From positions 1-42,136 of the IMG/VR virus record IMGVR_UViG_3300042923_000543: DNA of 42,136 bases. One strand, written 5' to 3'. The notes under the pieces are model-generated. The model was not told where the DNA came from and made no database searches. It saw only the letters and a program-made list of their open reading frames with translations. The DNA is from a virus. Of the stretch, positions 1 through 9,479 are shown in pieces. Both the position numbers and the translations under genes were made by a program. Each line of letters starts with the position of its first letter. Position 1 is the first letter of the stretch.

Positions 1-127
1 TGTTCCGCAAGTCTGGTTATTTGACCGGATTGATAATTTGATACCCTCTTACCTTCCTCTTTCGCGGTCTGAAGATCAGAAGACTTTCGATAGTATTCCG
101 AAGTCTGATCTGTAGCTAATCCCTGCT
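1..127. repeat. Terminal overlap of a circular contig, copy 1
   Basis: These 127 bases recur exactly at 42010-42136. A length of 127 is a common assembler k-mer size, so the repeat is most simply the unresolved overlap of a circular molecule and not a biological terminal repeat. The minus-strand reading frame runs through it without a stop and joins both window ends in frame, which supports a circle of 42,009 bp. Confidence 0.9.
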
Positions 128-1532
128 GAATATAAGCATCGGTCAATCCTAACTTATTACTTTGCCTTCCCTGGGATGAAGTACCGGCATAATTCGCACC
201 TTGACCAACTGTAGATAGGGCTCCACCGGATAATGCGCCTCCTGCTGCCGCCAGTCCAATTCTCACGGCCATGTCTTTGATTGCTGATTTTTTCGCTTTG
301 TCTTCTGTATACCCATCTTTGATATATGAATTATATTGCTGTGTAAAGTCAGATAAATTTCCTAATATAAAGCGATCCGAAACAATGTTTGCCAGTTCAG
401 TTGCCGCTTCCTCTGATGCATTCACACCTACGCTTTTCAGAGTGTTAAAGGCAATGTCCTTCACGGAGTTAATCGGAACTTCTTTGAGTGATTTTAAGTT
501 ACCTAATGATACTCTCTCAAATAATCCCTCCGCAATTGCGCTGGTCAATCCGGATAGAACCGCTTGCTTATCGCTTCCACCCTTCTGTTTTGCTTCTTTC
601 GCCGCATCAGATCCAGCTCCACCAGCCAATAATGCAGCACCTGCAGTAGGACCTCCGGTTGACGATAACACGGAGTCTAACACTGACATTCCGGTATCAT
701 ACAAGAAGCCTCCTACCTTACCCATATCATTTTCCTGTTTTACCGTGTTTCTTAATGCATTCTGAATGTTACTACCTGCAAAATAGCTACTGTTCGGATC
801 TACTTCTTCACCCTTTAGATTATGGCCAATGGTATAAAGTAATCCTTCTGGCTTTGCCACGGAGGCAACGTTTGATGCTATACTTCCCAATACCGGATGT
901 TCTTTAGCGAATTCAGCTGCATCACTGCTCTGCTTCTGTGAACTTTTCAAATTATACTGCTTAATATAATAGTCCAAGTACTCATCTGCTGCCTTTTTCC
1001 CCTTTGTATTAAATAAATAATTATAGACTCCTGCATCATTATCAGTCATTCCCTTTATTGCCGGGATGGTATCTTTATCCGCAAATGATTGCTGTATAGG
1101 ATCTAGCCTCTCCCAGTTGTTATAATCAGGCGAGTTTCTAATATAGTCTATTTTATTAATGTTATCATCTTTGAATTGACCAAGATCAAAGATAGTATCA
1201 TTGAATGTTCTATATAGATAGCTTCCCTTTTCTCCGGCCTTATCCGATTTTGTAGGGTAATCCGTATTTTTCGTAATAGACGAATAGTCTATTGATTTAT
1301 CATCCTTTACCTTCTTTAAGTCTTTCATCCGATTAGTAGCTATCTGAACATTTAAACTCTGACGAGCAGGGCTGCCAGAGGATAAATTATCTCTTAACAC
1401 CCTGCTCTTTTTTTGTTCTTCCTCTTTCTGGATTTTTTGACTTTCACGGATGGAGGCTATCTCTGTACCAGTTATCCTTTTGGATGAATTATTCTTTTTT
1501 CTGAGCTCGCTAATCATGTTTCCATTTATCAT
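1..1532 (-). CDS. Giant internal virion protein, N-terminal part (joins 36909-42009)
   Basis: First 510 codons of a 2,210-aa protein cut by the linearisation of the contig. I translated the whole stretch on the minus strand from ATG at 1532 and found no stop. The start follows an AGGAGG site with a 6-nt gap. The N-terminus (MINGNMISELRKKNNSS) is charged. At roughly residues 235-340 it becomes Gly/Ala-rich and amphipathic, then shows an NASEEAATELANIVSD stretch (about residues 370-390) of a kind I associate with large phage internal proteins, followed by a second Gly/Ala-rich segment near residues 425-455. The gene starts 11 nt after the Gln-rich repeat protein in the late operon, so a virion role is likely: a protein ejected with, or ahead of, the DNA. 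Function beyond that is inferred. See the entry at 36909 for the rest. Confidence 0.85.
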   Translation of the reverse strand, partial: MINGNMISELRKKNNSSKRITGTEIASIRESQKIQKEEEQKKSRVLRDNLSSGSPARQSLNVQIATNRMKDLKKVKDDKSIDYSSITKNTDYPTKSDKAGEKGSYLYRTFNDTIFDLGQFKDDNINKIDYIRNSPDYNNWERLDPIQQSFADKDTIPAIKGMTDNDAGVYNYLFNTKGKKAADEYLDYYIKQYNLKSSQKQSSDAAEFAKEHPVLGSIASNVASVAKPEGLLYTIGHNLKGEEVDPNSSYFAGSNIQNALRNTVKQENDMGKVGGFLYDTGMSVLDSVLSSTGGPTAGAALLAGGAGSDAAKEAKQKGGSDKQAVLSGLTSAIAEGLFERVSLGNLKSLKEVPINSVKDIAFNTLKSVGVNASEEAATELANIVSDRFILGNLSDFTQQYNSYIKDGYTEDKAKKSAIKDMAVRIGLAAAGGALSGGALSTVGQGANYAGTSSQGRQSNKLGLTDAYIQQGLATDQTSEYYRKSSDLQTAKEEGKRVSNYQSGQITRLAE

Positions 1533-1542
1533 AGCCTACCTC

Positions 1543-2856
1543 CTAATATCTTCCGCCTCCGGAACTATTTGACCTTTTATTGCTTAAACCTTCGATATAC
1601 TTTCTGAGTTCATAATTTCCATCGACAATAATTGCGATTTCATCATCCGTTAAACTTGAACCATTGAGATAACTCCATACGTCCTCAACCTTATACTTAC
1701 TGGACTTAGTTCCAAGAGCATCCTCCGTGGTAGCGTTCAGCATCTTGTCAATATTGCTGGAATATGTATTGATTTTCTGTTCGCTTTCTTTGGCTTTCTC
1801 CTCTGATTGTTCCTGTGCTACCTTGTTCAAGTAATCAGTCTTAGCCGCTTCTCGTTCAATTCTATCCTGCTCCTGATTATATGCAAACTGTCTTTCCCAT
1901 TGAGAATTATCGGCTGCATCCTGAGACTTGTTATAACTAAATTGCTGCTGCCACTGAGAGTCAGATACCTTATCTCTTGATTTACCATAATCGAATGTAT
2001 CCTGCCACTGCTGGTCACCCACCTGATCACGACCTAACTGATAGTCATAATTTCTATCATCTTCATAAATACCCCTGTCATACTGACTCTGCCACTGGGT
2101 ATCGGCTACGCTATCACGCTCTTTTCCGTAATTGAAATCACGGTCAGTATAATAATCGCCCACGCTATCTCTGTACTTACCGTAAGCGTTATTTTCGAGA
2201 CTCTGAAGGGCTGACAATGAATTGTAATCATTATTCAATTGATTTTGGTAGTTGGCCATAGCAGCCTGGTATAACTCAGGGATCATATTATTTAACTGAG
2301 ACATATGAGCATCATAGGTCTGCTGCCCTGCCGTTGCTCCATATGAATTACCGTATCCTCCAGATAATGCTGCTGCTTCTCCCATGGTGTCACGTAGACC
2401 GAGATTGGCTTGCTGTGTATATTGCTGTTGATACTGTTGATAAGTTGGATCATTTTCCGGATTATAGGAAAAGGGGCCTCTGTTCATAACCTGATTAAGT
2501 ATCGTGTCAATCTGTTGAGTATAAGGGCTATTGTATTCTCCCGGCATGTTATTTTCATTGTTCTGCTGTACAGGCTGAACGTTTGCTAAATTCTGAGTTT
2601 GATTAACAGGATTAATGGAAGCTGCAGGCTGAACCACTTTTTCTTTCTTAACAGGGTTAACTTCTTTCGTTGTACTTTGTTTGGGTGTGCTCTCTGTCTT
2701 AAGCTTATTCAACAGCATTACATTTTGATCTCCGCTGCCTGAATAATTAGAGATCCCATATTGATCTGCTAACTTTTTTCTATTGTTGTAGTCACTATCT
2801 TTTCCTATTGACTTCAAATAATCTACTATGGAGGTATTCGTATTAAGCTTTGGCAT
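1543..2856 (-). CDS. Gln/Asn/Tyr-rich repeat virion protein
   Basis: 437 aa. Residues 1-52 carry a motif I have seen in clostridial phage proteins (DYLKSIGKDSDYNNRKKLA followed by YGISNYSGSGDQN), then a Pro/Gln/Asn linker. Residues about 225-330 hold at least five degenerate copies of a roughly 20-22-residue unit of the type 'YGKxRDxVxDxQWQxxF' (for example YGKERDSVADTQWQ, YQLGRDQVGDQQWQ, YGKSRDKVSDSQWQ, YNKSQDAADNSQWE). The units are rich in Gln, Asp, Tyr and Trp. The C-terminus is a charged helix ending in a Ser/Gly tail. It overlaps the upstream 77-aa gene by 14 nt and precedes the giant virion protein. An elongated internal or injection protein is likely; no enzymatic motif is visible. 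Confidence 0.75.
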   Translation of the reverse strand: MPKLNTNTSIVDYLKSIGKDSDYNNRKKLADQYGISNYSGSGDQNVMLLNKLKTESTPKQSTTKEVNPVKKEKVVQPAASINPVNQTQNLANVQPVQQNNENNMPGEYNSPYTQQIDTILNQVMNRGPFSYNPENDPTYQQYQQQYTQQANLGLRDTMGEAAALSGGYGNSYGATAGQQTYDAHMSQLNNMIPELYQAAMANYQNQLNNDYNSLSALQSLENNAYGKYRDSVGDYYTDRDFNYGKERDSVADTQWQSQYDRGIYEDDRNYDYQLGRDQVGDQQWQDTFDYGKSRDKVSDSQWQQQFSYNKSQDAADNSQWERQFAYNQEQDRIEREAAKTDYLNKVAQEQSEEKAKESEQKINTYSSNIDKMLNATTEDALGTKSSKYKVEDVWSYLNGSSLTDDEIAIIVDGNYELRKYIEGLSNKRSNSSGGGRY

Positions 2857-3076
2857 TGTTTTCTTCCCCCTTCTCCTTTGATCTTGCTATCATATATGAT
2901 TGTCTTTGCTCTGATACTTTACCTGAATTAATATTGCAGATATCATTATAGATGTTGCCTATGACAAATTTTATTGTGCTGGTTTCCTTGAAGCCGGATT
3001 GATTAATCACTTGCCATATCATACCTTCGAGTTCTGCCACTCTTAGTTCATGTCCTTTTACGATTTTCTTTGCCAT
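2843..3076 (-). CDS. Small late-operon protein of unknown function
   Basis: 77 aa starting MAKKIVKGHELRVAELEGMI. It has an AGGAGG site 5 nt before the ATG. No family is recognised. It is mostly helical in appearance with a strongly charged C-terminus. It lies between the tail-fibre-like protein (10 nt upstream) and the repeat protein (14-nt overlap), so it is co-translated with virion genes; a structural or chaperone role is only inferred from position. Confidence 0.6.
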   Translation of the reverse strand: MAKKIVKGHELRVAELEGMIWQVINQSGFKETSTIKFVIGNIYNDICNINSGKVSEQRQSYMIARSKEKGEENNAKA

Positions 3077-3085
3077 ATTAACCTC

Positions 3086-3844
3086 CTATGAAATATCTGT
3101 AATTACCCCATCTACTACACTAACTGTTTTTCCGTCCACACTTACGAATTCACCATATACCCCACCCATGGACTCTTGAAAATTTCTTGTTGTGAGATAT
3201 GTATATCCGTCTGTTAAATCATTATTACGCCATGTCATTCCATGCATATCCAATACGACATATCCATCATAATTAGCAAGACGAAATCCACCAGATGATA
3301 GCCACGCATAAGTGCTTAAGGATCCAAAAGACAGATCTATAAATGTTGCCTCTATCTTACCGTTATTGATTGTTGTAGTATATTCAGGGCCTATAGATTG
3401 AAAGCTTCCTTTAATTGCACACCTATTGTTGGCATACTTAAATCCAACAGAATCCCAAGTTCCATCATCCAGATTAATTTTCATACCGGCAACATCTACT
3501 TCGTAATTTGGAGACTGTATAGATCCCCCTTTCATTTTTCCGCTGTATTCTAAATCTCCTGTTATTATATTAAAAAAGAATTGGTTTTTACTCCCCTTGG
3601 CCATCTTAAAGCCTACTTCAGGATCTAATATCATGGAGTTCTCACCGTTGGTTACATCAATGTATGAGGCGGTAAGGTTCTTCACTGTCTGGTCCGTCAT
3701 GTTTTCTTCTTCAATGTGAGAAAACATATACTTAAGATTATCATCGAGTTCCAATAAGTAATTAGCAACCATCTGTGCATATTTAGTATCATTCAGATTA
3801 CCTGTGTTAATGTTGGGAATATTAAGGCCCCTAAATGCTGACAT
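3086..3844 (-). CDS. Tail fibre or tail-associated protein
   Basis: 252 aa. The N-terminal 60 residues contain the segment LDDNLKYMFSHIEEENMTDQ, a pattern common at the start of phage tail-fibre and tail-tip proteins of Firmicutes phages. The remaining 190 residues are Gly/Asn/Ser-rich with many beta-strand-like stretches and no enzymatic motif. The ATG at 3844 shares its A with the TAA of the upstream nozzle protein (TAATG), so translation is coupled. Probably a distal tail protein that trims or decorates the short tail; the exact place in the virion is not determined. Confidence 0.65.
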   Translation of the reverse strand: MSAFRGLNIPNINTGNLNDTKYAQMVANYLLELDDNLKYMFSHIEEENMTDQTVKNLTASYIDVTNGENSMILDPEVGFKMAKGSKNQFFFNIITGDLEYSGKMKGGSIQSPNYEVDVAGMKINLDDGTWDSVGFKYANNRCAIKGSFQSIGPEYTTTINNGKIEATFIDLSFGSLSTYAWLSSGGFRLANYDGYVVLDMHGMTWRNNDLTDGYTYLTTRNFQESMGGVYGEFVSVDGKTVSVVDGVITDIS

Positions 3845-5412
3845 TACTTATCACTCCCCTCAGAATATATCTTGGACATGGAATAAATCTTACATTGTCC
3901 TATCCCTGATAGTTTGATTTTGTAGAAGCTACATCGTCTTAACCTAATCGGAATATTATATAATGCTTTCTGCTTTCCTGTTATAGTGGTTATTCTCTCC
4001 CATATCCCGTTATTATCGTACATTATCCATGCTTCTATCATGGTTTCTTGTTCTAATTCTGCTCGGAACTGAATTTTAGAAACATATTTCTTATTCATGC
4101 TTTTTTCTTCTAAATCTGAGAATTCGCCGTACCACTTAATCACTTCATTATCAGTCCCAGTTACCGTCATAAGTTTGTTCGCCGAATTGATGTAGTATAA
4201 CTTTCCGTCCAGATAGATAAAACTAGTTGCTTTGGTATTATCCTCTCTATGCCACATACCCTTCTTATCATCGAATACAAACATGTGCCATATGTTTTTA
4301 CTATCCTTCATCGATATGTAATACTTATCATACAAAGGGCCTGCCACTGCATCAGTATAGATTTCATTACCGAATGAGGAAGATATCGTGGATGGCATAC
4401 CTCCCTGATAAGCCATGACTCCATTTCGAGACATGTAATAAAGAGTTTCATTTACAATAGCCAATGACTTCTCACTGCCCTTTGCTACACCTCTGATCTC
4501 CTTCTCAGTGACTTGAAAATTAGATGGTTGACTTCCATATACCTTATGCAGCCTGTCCTCTTTAAAAAATAGAACATATCCCATAAAGGATATTGCTCCT
4601 GTGAAGTCTCCGTCACTTCCTATTGTTGCTACGTAGCTATCGGTTGATATTCCTTCGAAACTATTCCAATTGAAAGGATCCCCCAACTTACAGCAATATA
4701 CTTCGTGTTTTGTCGAAGAACAGCCCCATACTCTATTTTGAGACTCGGTTACAAAGTCCATTGCAGGTACGCTTCTATTCACGGTTAATCCATATGGTTG
4801 TGTGGTTATAGATCCAATTCTTCCAGCAACCACAATATAATCATTACCTTTAGTATAGATTGTCTTACTTCCATTTAACGCGGCTACCGTACATCCGGCT
4901 ATTATAACCCCATCGTACTGATTAAGGTTTGCGCCTATGCCTGTTAAGGTTATCTTGGCATACTGTGAAATGGCTGCATCGGCATCGGTTCCGTTCTGAG
5001 TACATCCGGTTATTGTTCCAGACACTGCCTGAGTAAATGATGTTTCAAGATTACCGAATGTATCTGTCTCGGTATTGTAATATTTTTTATCAGGAAATAT
5101 CAGAATATAAGCTCCCATGCCTACAAACTGCTTCTTGCTGTCTTCAACGGATCCTCTATAGGTCCAATCATATACAAAGCTCGTTCCTTCCACCCATGCT
5201 AATTTGTTCTTTGCAAATAGGCCGTTAGGCTTTATAAACTCAAGTACAGTACCCCTCGGCTGTCGAGGGGCTAGTACCGGATAAAAGGAGGATGAAAGGT
5301 TCTGCATTTCGTAGAAATCCCCGTTACCAATATTGGCATTATGGTTGTAGCCTCTAAACTCAATGATCTGCTTTGACTGTTTCCCATCATTGGATAAAGC
5401 AGGTAATCTCAT
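3844..5412 (-). CDS. Tail nozzle/tubular protein (podovirus type)
   Basis: 522 aa from ATG at 5412 (MRLPALSNDGKQSKQIIEF), preceded by GAGGGGG at 8 nt. A longer frame upstream overlaps the preceding gene and lacks a site. The protein opens with a motif typical of phage nozzle proteins (FRGYNHNANIGNGDFYEMQNLSS: 'peptides that define a mostly known propeller-like body'), followed by repeated beta-rich segments including a typical 'FFKEDRLHKVYGSQP' stretch. The family resembles P22 gp10/T7 gp12-like tubular proteins in layout. Position just after the 118-aa connector-like gene fits a head-tail or tail-tube component. No tape measure or tail-tube gene of siphophages is present anywhere, in keeping with a short tail. 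Confidence 0.7.
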   Translation of the reverse strand: MRLPALSNDGKQSKQIIEFRGYNHNANIGNGDFYEMQNLSSSFYPVLAPRQPRGTVLEFIKPNGLFAKNKLAWVEGTSFVYDWTYRGSVEDSKKQFVGMGAYILIFPDKKYYNTETDTFGNLETSFTQAVSGTITGCTQNGTDADAAISQYAKITLTGIGANLNQYDGVIIAGCTVAALNGSKTIYTKGNDYIVVAGRIGSITTQPYGLTVNRSVPAMDFVTESQNRVWGCSSTKHEVYCCKLGDPFNWNSFEGISTDSYVATIGSDGDFTGAISFMGYVLFFKEDRLHKVYGSQPSNFQVTEKEIRGVAKGSEKSLAIVNETLYYMSRNGVMAYQGGMPSTISSSFGNEIYTDAVAGPLYDKYYISMKDSKNIWHMFVFDDKKGMWHREDNTKATSFIYLDGKLYYINSANKLMTVTGTDNEVIKWYGEFSDLEEKSMNKKYVSKIQFRAELEQETMIEAWIMYDNNGIWERITTITGKQKALYNIPIRLRRCSFYKIKLSGIGQCKIYSMSKIYSEGSDK

Positions 5413-5413
5413 A

Positions 5414-5770
5414 TCAATACCCCCTCTTAGGCATGTGATTTCTCCGATAATACGCGGCGAAGTCATCATATGCTGTGTTATATAGAGACATATTGTTGTT
5501 GTAACTGTTAATCTCACCCTCTGTGAAATCAATCTTTGCGCTCAGATAATGGAAATAAATAATATCAAATGGAGCTGGTACCAGTAAATCTTTATCCTGA
5601 TCAGTTTCATAATCGTATGAAGGTGATTCAAATGTTGTATCTTCGGCTTTCTCAAAAACTCCTTTATATACAATACCTTCTATTTCGTCAATCCAATCGA
5701 ATATGTCGGCAACATCTACTGTATTTGGTTTTAAATGCCCTACACTTTCCAATAATTTATTGATTTTCAT
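5414..5770 (-). CDS. Head-tail connector/adaptor-like protein
   Basis: 118 aa from ATG at 5770 (MKINKLLESVGHLKPN), which has AAAGGAG about 7 nt upstream; the longer frame to 5809 has no site. The pattern 'PFDIIYFHYLSAKIDFTEGE' then 'YNNNMSLYNTAYDDFAAYY' is a layout I recall from small proteins between capsid and tail genes in phages with N4-gp56-type capsids. It is likely an adaptor that sits under the portal. It ends one base before the start of the nozzle gene. The assignment rests on family memory and position. Confidence 0.65.
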   Translation of the reverse strand: MKINKLLESVGHLKPNTVDVADIFDWIDEIEGIVYKGVFEKAEDTTFESPSYDYETDQDKDLLVPAPFDIIYFHYLSAKIDFTEGEINSYNNNMSLYNTAYDDFAAYYRRNHMPKRGY

Positions 5771-5860
5771 GGGTGCTCCTTTCATATGCAAATTATCATA
5801 GTGATGCAATTTACATTGTATGGTTACATTTAATAATCACTCTGATTAATCAATATATAA

Positions 5861-8851
5861 TCAGTATCTTGCATCGGCACATATATACCCACTGGTAGTT
5901 TTATATAATATCGAATAATTTGCCCCGGCTGAATATGCACCACCGCCAAAAACCATCACAGGCTTGTCTTTGTTAATTGGCCCAGTACTTAATGTGCCGG
6001 TTGCATTTGTGACGTTGGATAAGTCTCTGATCTCCCAATCCGTTCCTCGTGTTCCTGCAATACTAACTATAAAATCTTTCATCAGTGAAGTCGGTATATT
6101 TAATTTTAAAAACAAAGTATCAGACAAACTCACAACAGTTGTTGTATTTGCGTATGAATTGGCCGTTGTTCCAATATCAAAAAATACTTGTTTTTGTGAA
6201 TTAAGTAATTCTTCATAATATGTTGTTGGTCTAAAGTCAAGCGCATTACTGCCTATATCTATTTGTACCTGAGCTATATCAATTACACCTGTGTTAAAAG
6301 CCTCCGAGGTGATTTCTCCGAAACTTGCAGCGCCAATATCGGAACTCCAAGCCATAATAAAACCAATCGAAAGTCTATTGTCGGCACTAACCGTTTTCCC
6401 TGCCAAGTTTTTTGTATGAAGCACAGCAATATACTTTTTCCATTCTGATGTTAGAGTGAATTTAGTTCCGTTAAGTAACTCACTTACTACTCCAGCGGTA
6501 TCGTATATCTGCGTAGCAGTAATACCTATTTTTTTATTCGCGATATTACTTCTGGCATAGAATGAAACCGTTAAGTCCTGTCCACCACAATATAATTTAC
6601 AACCATTCGGTATGATCGTGTTGTCAACTAAATAATTTGTTGTACCTAGTGTCATATCTCCGACCACTTCAACTCTTTTACAATAATCGGATAGTGGCAA
6701 TTCTCCTGCTATGGATTTTCTTGAATGCTTAATACTAGTCGGCGGTGTAGATACTGATAAATTAGTATTCCATATATTGAATACAGGGTATGCTCCACTT
6801 CCTGGGTTAACCACCTCTACCCCTAACGGTATCCTTTGTGCAATTTGGAAATTCCCATCTATCAGTATGCTAGGTACTGGCATTGCTCCATGATTATTAT
6901 TCATTATTCCTAGTAATGGCATTGTTACATTGGCACAATAGTTTGCCGCACCAACCCCATTGCTTGGGCTGATCCATTCGATAGCACCACTAACAAGAGT
7001 AACATTATTCGCTATGCATTCTTTCATTAGTTCAGAGGCAATATTCATATCTTTATAACCTATAACATCTACAACCCACGGGATTGGAGTTGCCCAATAA
7101 CCGCCATTTTGATAAGTTCCATAAGTCGGCTCGGTATAAAATGCATATGCCTCCCATACATGAATGCCATGTTGATATTCTTGACTAATTGGCACATGCC
7201 TTATTGCACCTTTATAGAATATATCTAACCTGTTATTTTTATATGTATTTACTAATTTGTTGGCAATAGCATTAATTCTATCAAATGTAGGAATTCCAAG
7301 ATAAACTGCTAAGCAACTTCCCCATACATCTGGTTGATCTTTGCACAATCCTGTTGAGCACTTAAACAATCCTTCAATGTGCCTCTCTGTTCCATTGTCA
7401 ACTAATGTTTGAGTCCAAAATGTACTATTAATACTATATTTTAGCGTTTCGCATTTTCCCATGTAATAAACTTTGTCAGATACATCACTATTAGCGTTTG
7501 CCAATATTGCTAATTGTGCATATGCCTGATATGCTAAAACACTTATAAAGAATAAATCTCCTGTCATTCTAACAGTATCCCAAAAACCATATGTCCTGAC
7601 TGTAGCATCAACAGGTAATGAAACAAGACCATTATTAGGATTATAAGGCATTCCTAAATCCATTATATTTTTTAACATATCCTTAAATTCAGAATAAAGT
7701 GCAGTAGAACCCGTTTTCCTATAGTATTGATAGAATATATCTATAAGAAATGCTTGATTGTCAAGACTTGATCTACTACCATCTGGAGGCCACCCAATAG
7801 ATCCGTCAAGGAATATCGCATCTGGCACATTATATATAAACACTCCACTTGTCGGTATTCTATCCATAAAAAAGCGAATAATATTTTCTATTTCACTTGT
7901 TGTAAAATAATCTAGATATCCATTCAGCATATAATCGAAATCCCTTGTATATATACCTGCATATCCTCCGGGGTTCCATATTGAAATTGACGGTGTTGTC
8001 GTGGTCGTTTGTTTGGCAATATTTAATACCTTTACTGCAGCATCTAAGATACTGGCATTAAACATATCTATTTTATTTTGCTTCTTGTAATTAAGGATAT
8101 CGATTAGGTCAACAACATTAATAACATCTACCAATTGTGCTTCAATATCAACAATTTTTAGCCTTAAACTGCCTTTGCCTTTTCGTGCATCAATAACCTC
8201 GGAATCTTGCTGATGCTCTGCGGTTAATGTATTAAATCTAGTTTCTATATCTATTATCTTATTTTCTGCATCCTCCGTAGCTGAAAGCGCACCATCCTTA
8301 GCTGAATGGGCTGCTATTGCTGCCGATAGTGCTCCCTGAGCAGCAGCATTGGCATTATTAATCGCATTAGTAGTATTGGTCTGTCTTAATTCCTCTGCTG
8401 CCATTCTGGCAACTTCTCTATTCTCAATTATTACACACCTAGTAACTAATGCTTCATATACCGATAAATCTCCAGTATATTGCCCTGCTGCATCAATGCA
8501 ATCTCCTACAAAGAACGGTTCAATGAATGACTTCCATTTTACCTTTCCCGAAAGATCATTAGCCTTAAGTTGAAGGAAGATAGCACCCTCTGAGCCTAAA
8601 TCATTGGCCGCGATATACCAGGTAAGATCAATCGAATTGTCCGATACTAACATATCTATGAATGCCGTTTCGTTTGTGGTGTTATCTTCATATCGTATAT
8701 CAAGGAAAAACGCTAAAGATGATAGATCTATTTCGTTGGTAATATATCTGGGTATGCGAAATACTCTGATCGATGAATTAGTATCTGTCTCTACTCCTAG
8801 AAATCTTTCCTCCGGTGGAACGATCATCCGTCTGTTTTTTACGGTTATCAT
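5861..8851 (-). CDS. Tailspike/receptor-binding protein with glycosidase-like domain
   Basis: 996 aa from ATG at 8851 (MITVKNRRMIVPPEERFLG), with GAGGGG upstream; the longer frame to 8908 has no ribosome site. Three parts can be seen. Residues 1-250: a beta-rich attachment domain (BppU-like baseplate/neck style, 'DISLAW'-type strands) followed by an Ala-rich coiled coil (NNANAAAQGALSAAIAAHSA). Residues about 270-680: an (alpha/alpha)6-barrel-like domain with IYTRDFDYMLNGYLDYF, GWPPDGSRSSLDNQAF, DQPDVWGSCLAVYLG and WATPIPWVVDVIGYK, reminiscent of six-hairpin glycosidases. Residues about 690-900: a carbohydrate-binding-like jelly roll ending in a typical phage 'DIGSNALDFRPTTYYEELL' segment. It probably binds and cleaves a host surface glycan. 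The catalytic pair is not identified. Confidence 0.75.
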   Translation of the reverse strand: MITVKNRRMIVPPEERFLGVETDTNSSIRVFRIPRYITNEIDLSSLAFFLDIRYEDNTTNETAFIDMLVSDNSIDLTWYIAANDLGSEGAIFLQLKANDLSGKVKWKSFIEPFFVGDCIDAAGQYTGDLSVYEALVTRCVIIENREVARMAAEELRQTNTTNAINNANAAAQGALSAAIAAHSAKDGALSATEDAENKIIDIETRFNTLTAEHQQDSEVIDARKGKGSLRLKIVDIEAQLVDVINVVDLIDILNYKKQNKIDMFNASILDAAVKVLNIAKQTTTTTPSISIWNPGGYAGIYTRDFDYMLNGYLDYFTTSEIENIIRFFMDRIPTSGVFIYNVPDAIFLDGSIGWPPDGSRSSLDNQAFLIDIFYQYYRKTGSTALYSEFKDMLKNIMDLGMPYNPNNGLVSLPVDATVRTYGFWDTVRMTGDLFFISVLAYQAYAQLAILANANSDVSDKVYYMGKCETLKYSINSTFWTQTLVDNGTERHIEGLFKCSTGLCKDQPDVWGSCLAVYLGIPTFDRINAIANKLVNTYKNNRLDIFYKGAIRHVPISQEYQHGIHVWEAYAFYTEPTYGTYQNGGYWATPIPWVVDVIGYKDMNIASELMKECIANNVTLVSGAIEWISPSNGVGAANYCANVTMPLLGIMNNNHGAMPVPSILIDGNFQIAQRIPLGVEVVNPGSGAYPVFNIWNTNLSVSTPPTSIKHSRKSIAGELPLSDYCKRVEVVGDMTLGTTNYLVDNTIIPNGCKLYCGGQDLTVSFYARSNIANKKIGITATQIYDTAGVVSELLNGTKFTLTSEWKKYIAVLHTKNLAGKTVSADNRLSIGFIMAWSSDIGAASFGEITSEAFNTGVIDIAQVQIDIGSNALDFRPTTYYEELLNSQKQVFFDIGTTANSYANTTTVVSLSDTLFLKLNIPTSLMKDFIVSIAGTRGTDWEIRDLSNVTNATGTLSTGPINKDKPVMVFGGGAYSAGANYSILYKTTSGYICADARY

Positions 8852-8928
8852 AATTATTCCCCTCTCTTTCAAAAAAGGAGAATACGACAATCCATATTCC
8901 CCTTCCATTAGTCTTATTTATTCTATTA

Positions 8929-9417
8929 TTACAGTTCCTTCAGTTTCTCCTCGAAGGCTTTTGCTAATCCTTCTGAATACTGGATTGCATATTCTTCCTG
9001 TCGATTGGCATTATCGAGAACTTCAGCTACTGCCAAAGGTACCTCAATCCATTTTCCACGCTGTAGCAGGTAAGTTACTCCATTGATGGATACCGGTAGA
9101 TCCGTATTGTTTTTAACCTTGTCATACGGAAGCTTAATTTTAACCTTAGGCTCTTCTCTGACAGTGCGTAACGGTTTGGAAGGACCTCTGCCTTCTGTAG
9201 CCATCTGAGATACCTTATCCTCTGCGCACTTAATGATCTTGGCAGCTTTCTTCTCTGCTTCAGCAATAATTTTTGCAGTGGCTTCTTCTGTCTTCTTCAT
9301 AGCATCTTCGAGCATAGTATTAATTCGCTCTTCTAATGCTTTATTATCCGGGTTATCATTATCAAGAGTTGGATTTTCCATTTTCTCGTTTTCCGGAATT
9401 TTATTCTTGTCATCCAT
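8929..9417 (-). CDS. Coiled-coil protein after the capsid gene, possibly head-associated
   Basis: 162 aa, AAGGAGG before ATG at 9417. Residues 25-75 are an Ala/Lys/Glu coiled coil (AKIIAEAEKKAAKIIKCAED). Residues about 85-140 form a small compact domain with the pattern 'INGVTYLLQRGKWIEVPLAVAEVL', common in small proteins that follow phage capsid genes. It may be a head decoration, head fibre or chaperone. It is separated from the capsid gene by the 9453-9479 hairpin, which may lower its expression relative to capsid. Confidence 0.6.
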   Translation of the reverse strand: MDDKNKIPENEKMENPTLDNDNPDNKALEERINTMLEDAMKKTEEATAKIIAEAEKKAAKIIKCAEDKVSQMATEGRGPSKPLRTVREEPKVKIKLPYDKVKNNTDLPVSINGVTYLLQRGKWIEVPLAVAEVLDNANRQEEYAIQYSEGLAKAFEEKLKEL

Positions 9418-9452
9418 TTAACTTCCTCCTTATTGATACGGTTATTGTCAAG

Positions 9453-9479
9453 AGCAGGGGAGTTTTAGGCTCCCCTGCT
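9453..9479 (-). promoter_or_regulatory. Stable hairpin after the capsid gene
   Basis: A perfect 10-bp inverted repeat (AGCAGGGGAG / CTCCCCTGCT) with a 7-nt loop lies 11 nt after the capsid stop. On the minus strand it is not followed by a U-run, so it is not a normal intrinsic terminator. It could stabilise the 3' end of the capsid message after processing or act as a partial terminator. Confidence 0.6.

Noticed and set aside
1-127. Direct terminal repeats as true virion ends
   Set aside because: 127 bp equals a usual assembler overlap and falls at a random place inside a gene; nothing marks it as a packaging end.
271-907. Plus-strand open frames near the left end
   Set aside because: They lie opposite the continuous giant virion gene, have no ribosome sites, and read as low-complexity shadows.
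1880-2180. Regular DNA repeats suggestive of a CRISPR array
   Set aside because: The period is protein-coding (20-22-residue units in frame), the copies are degenerate, and there are no constant repeats with unique spacers.
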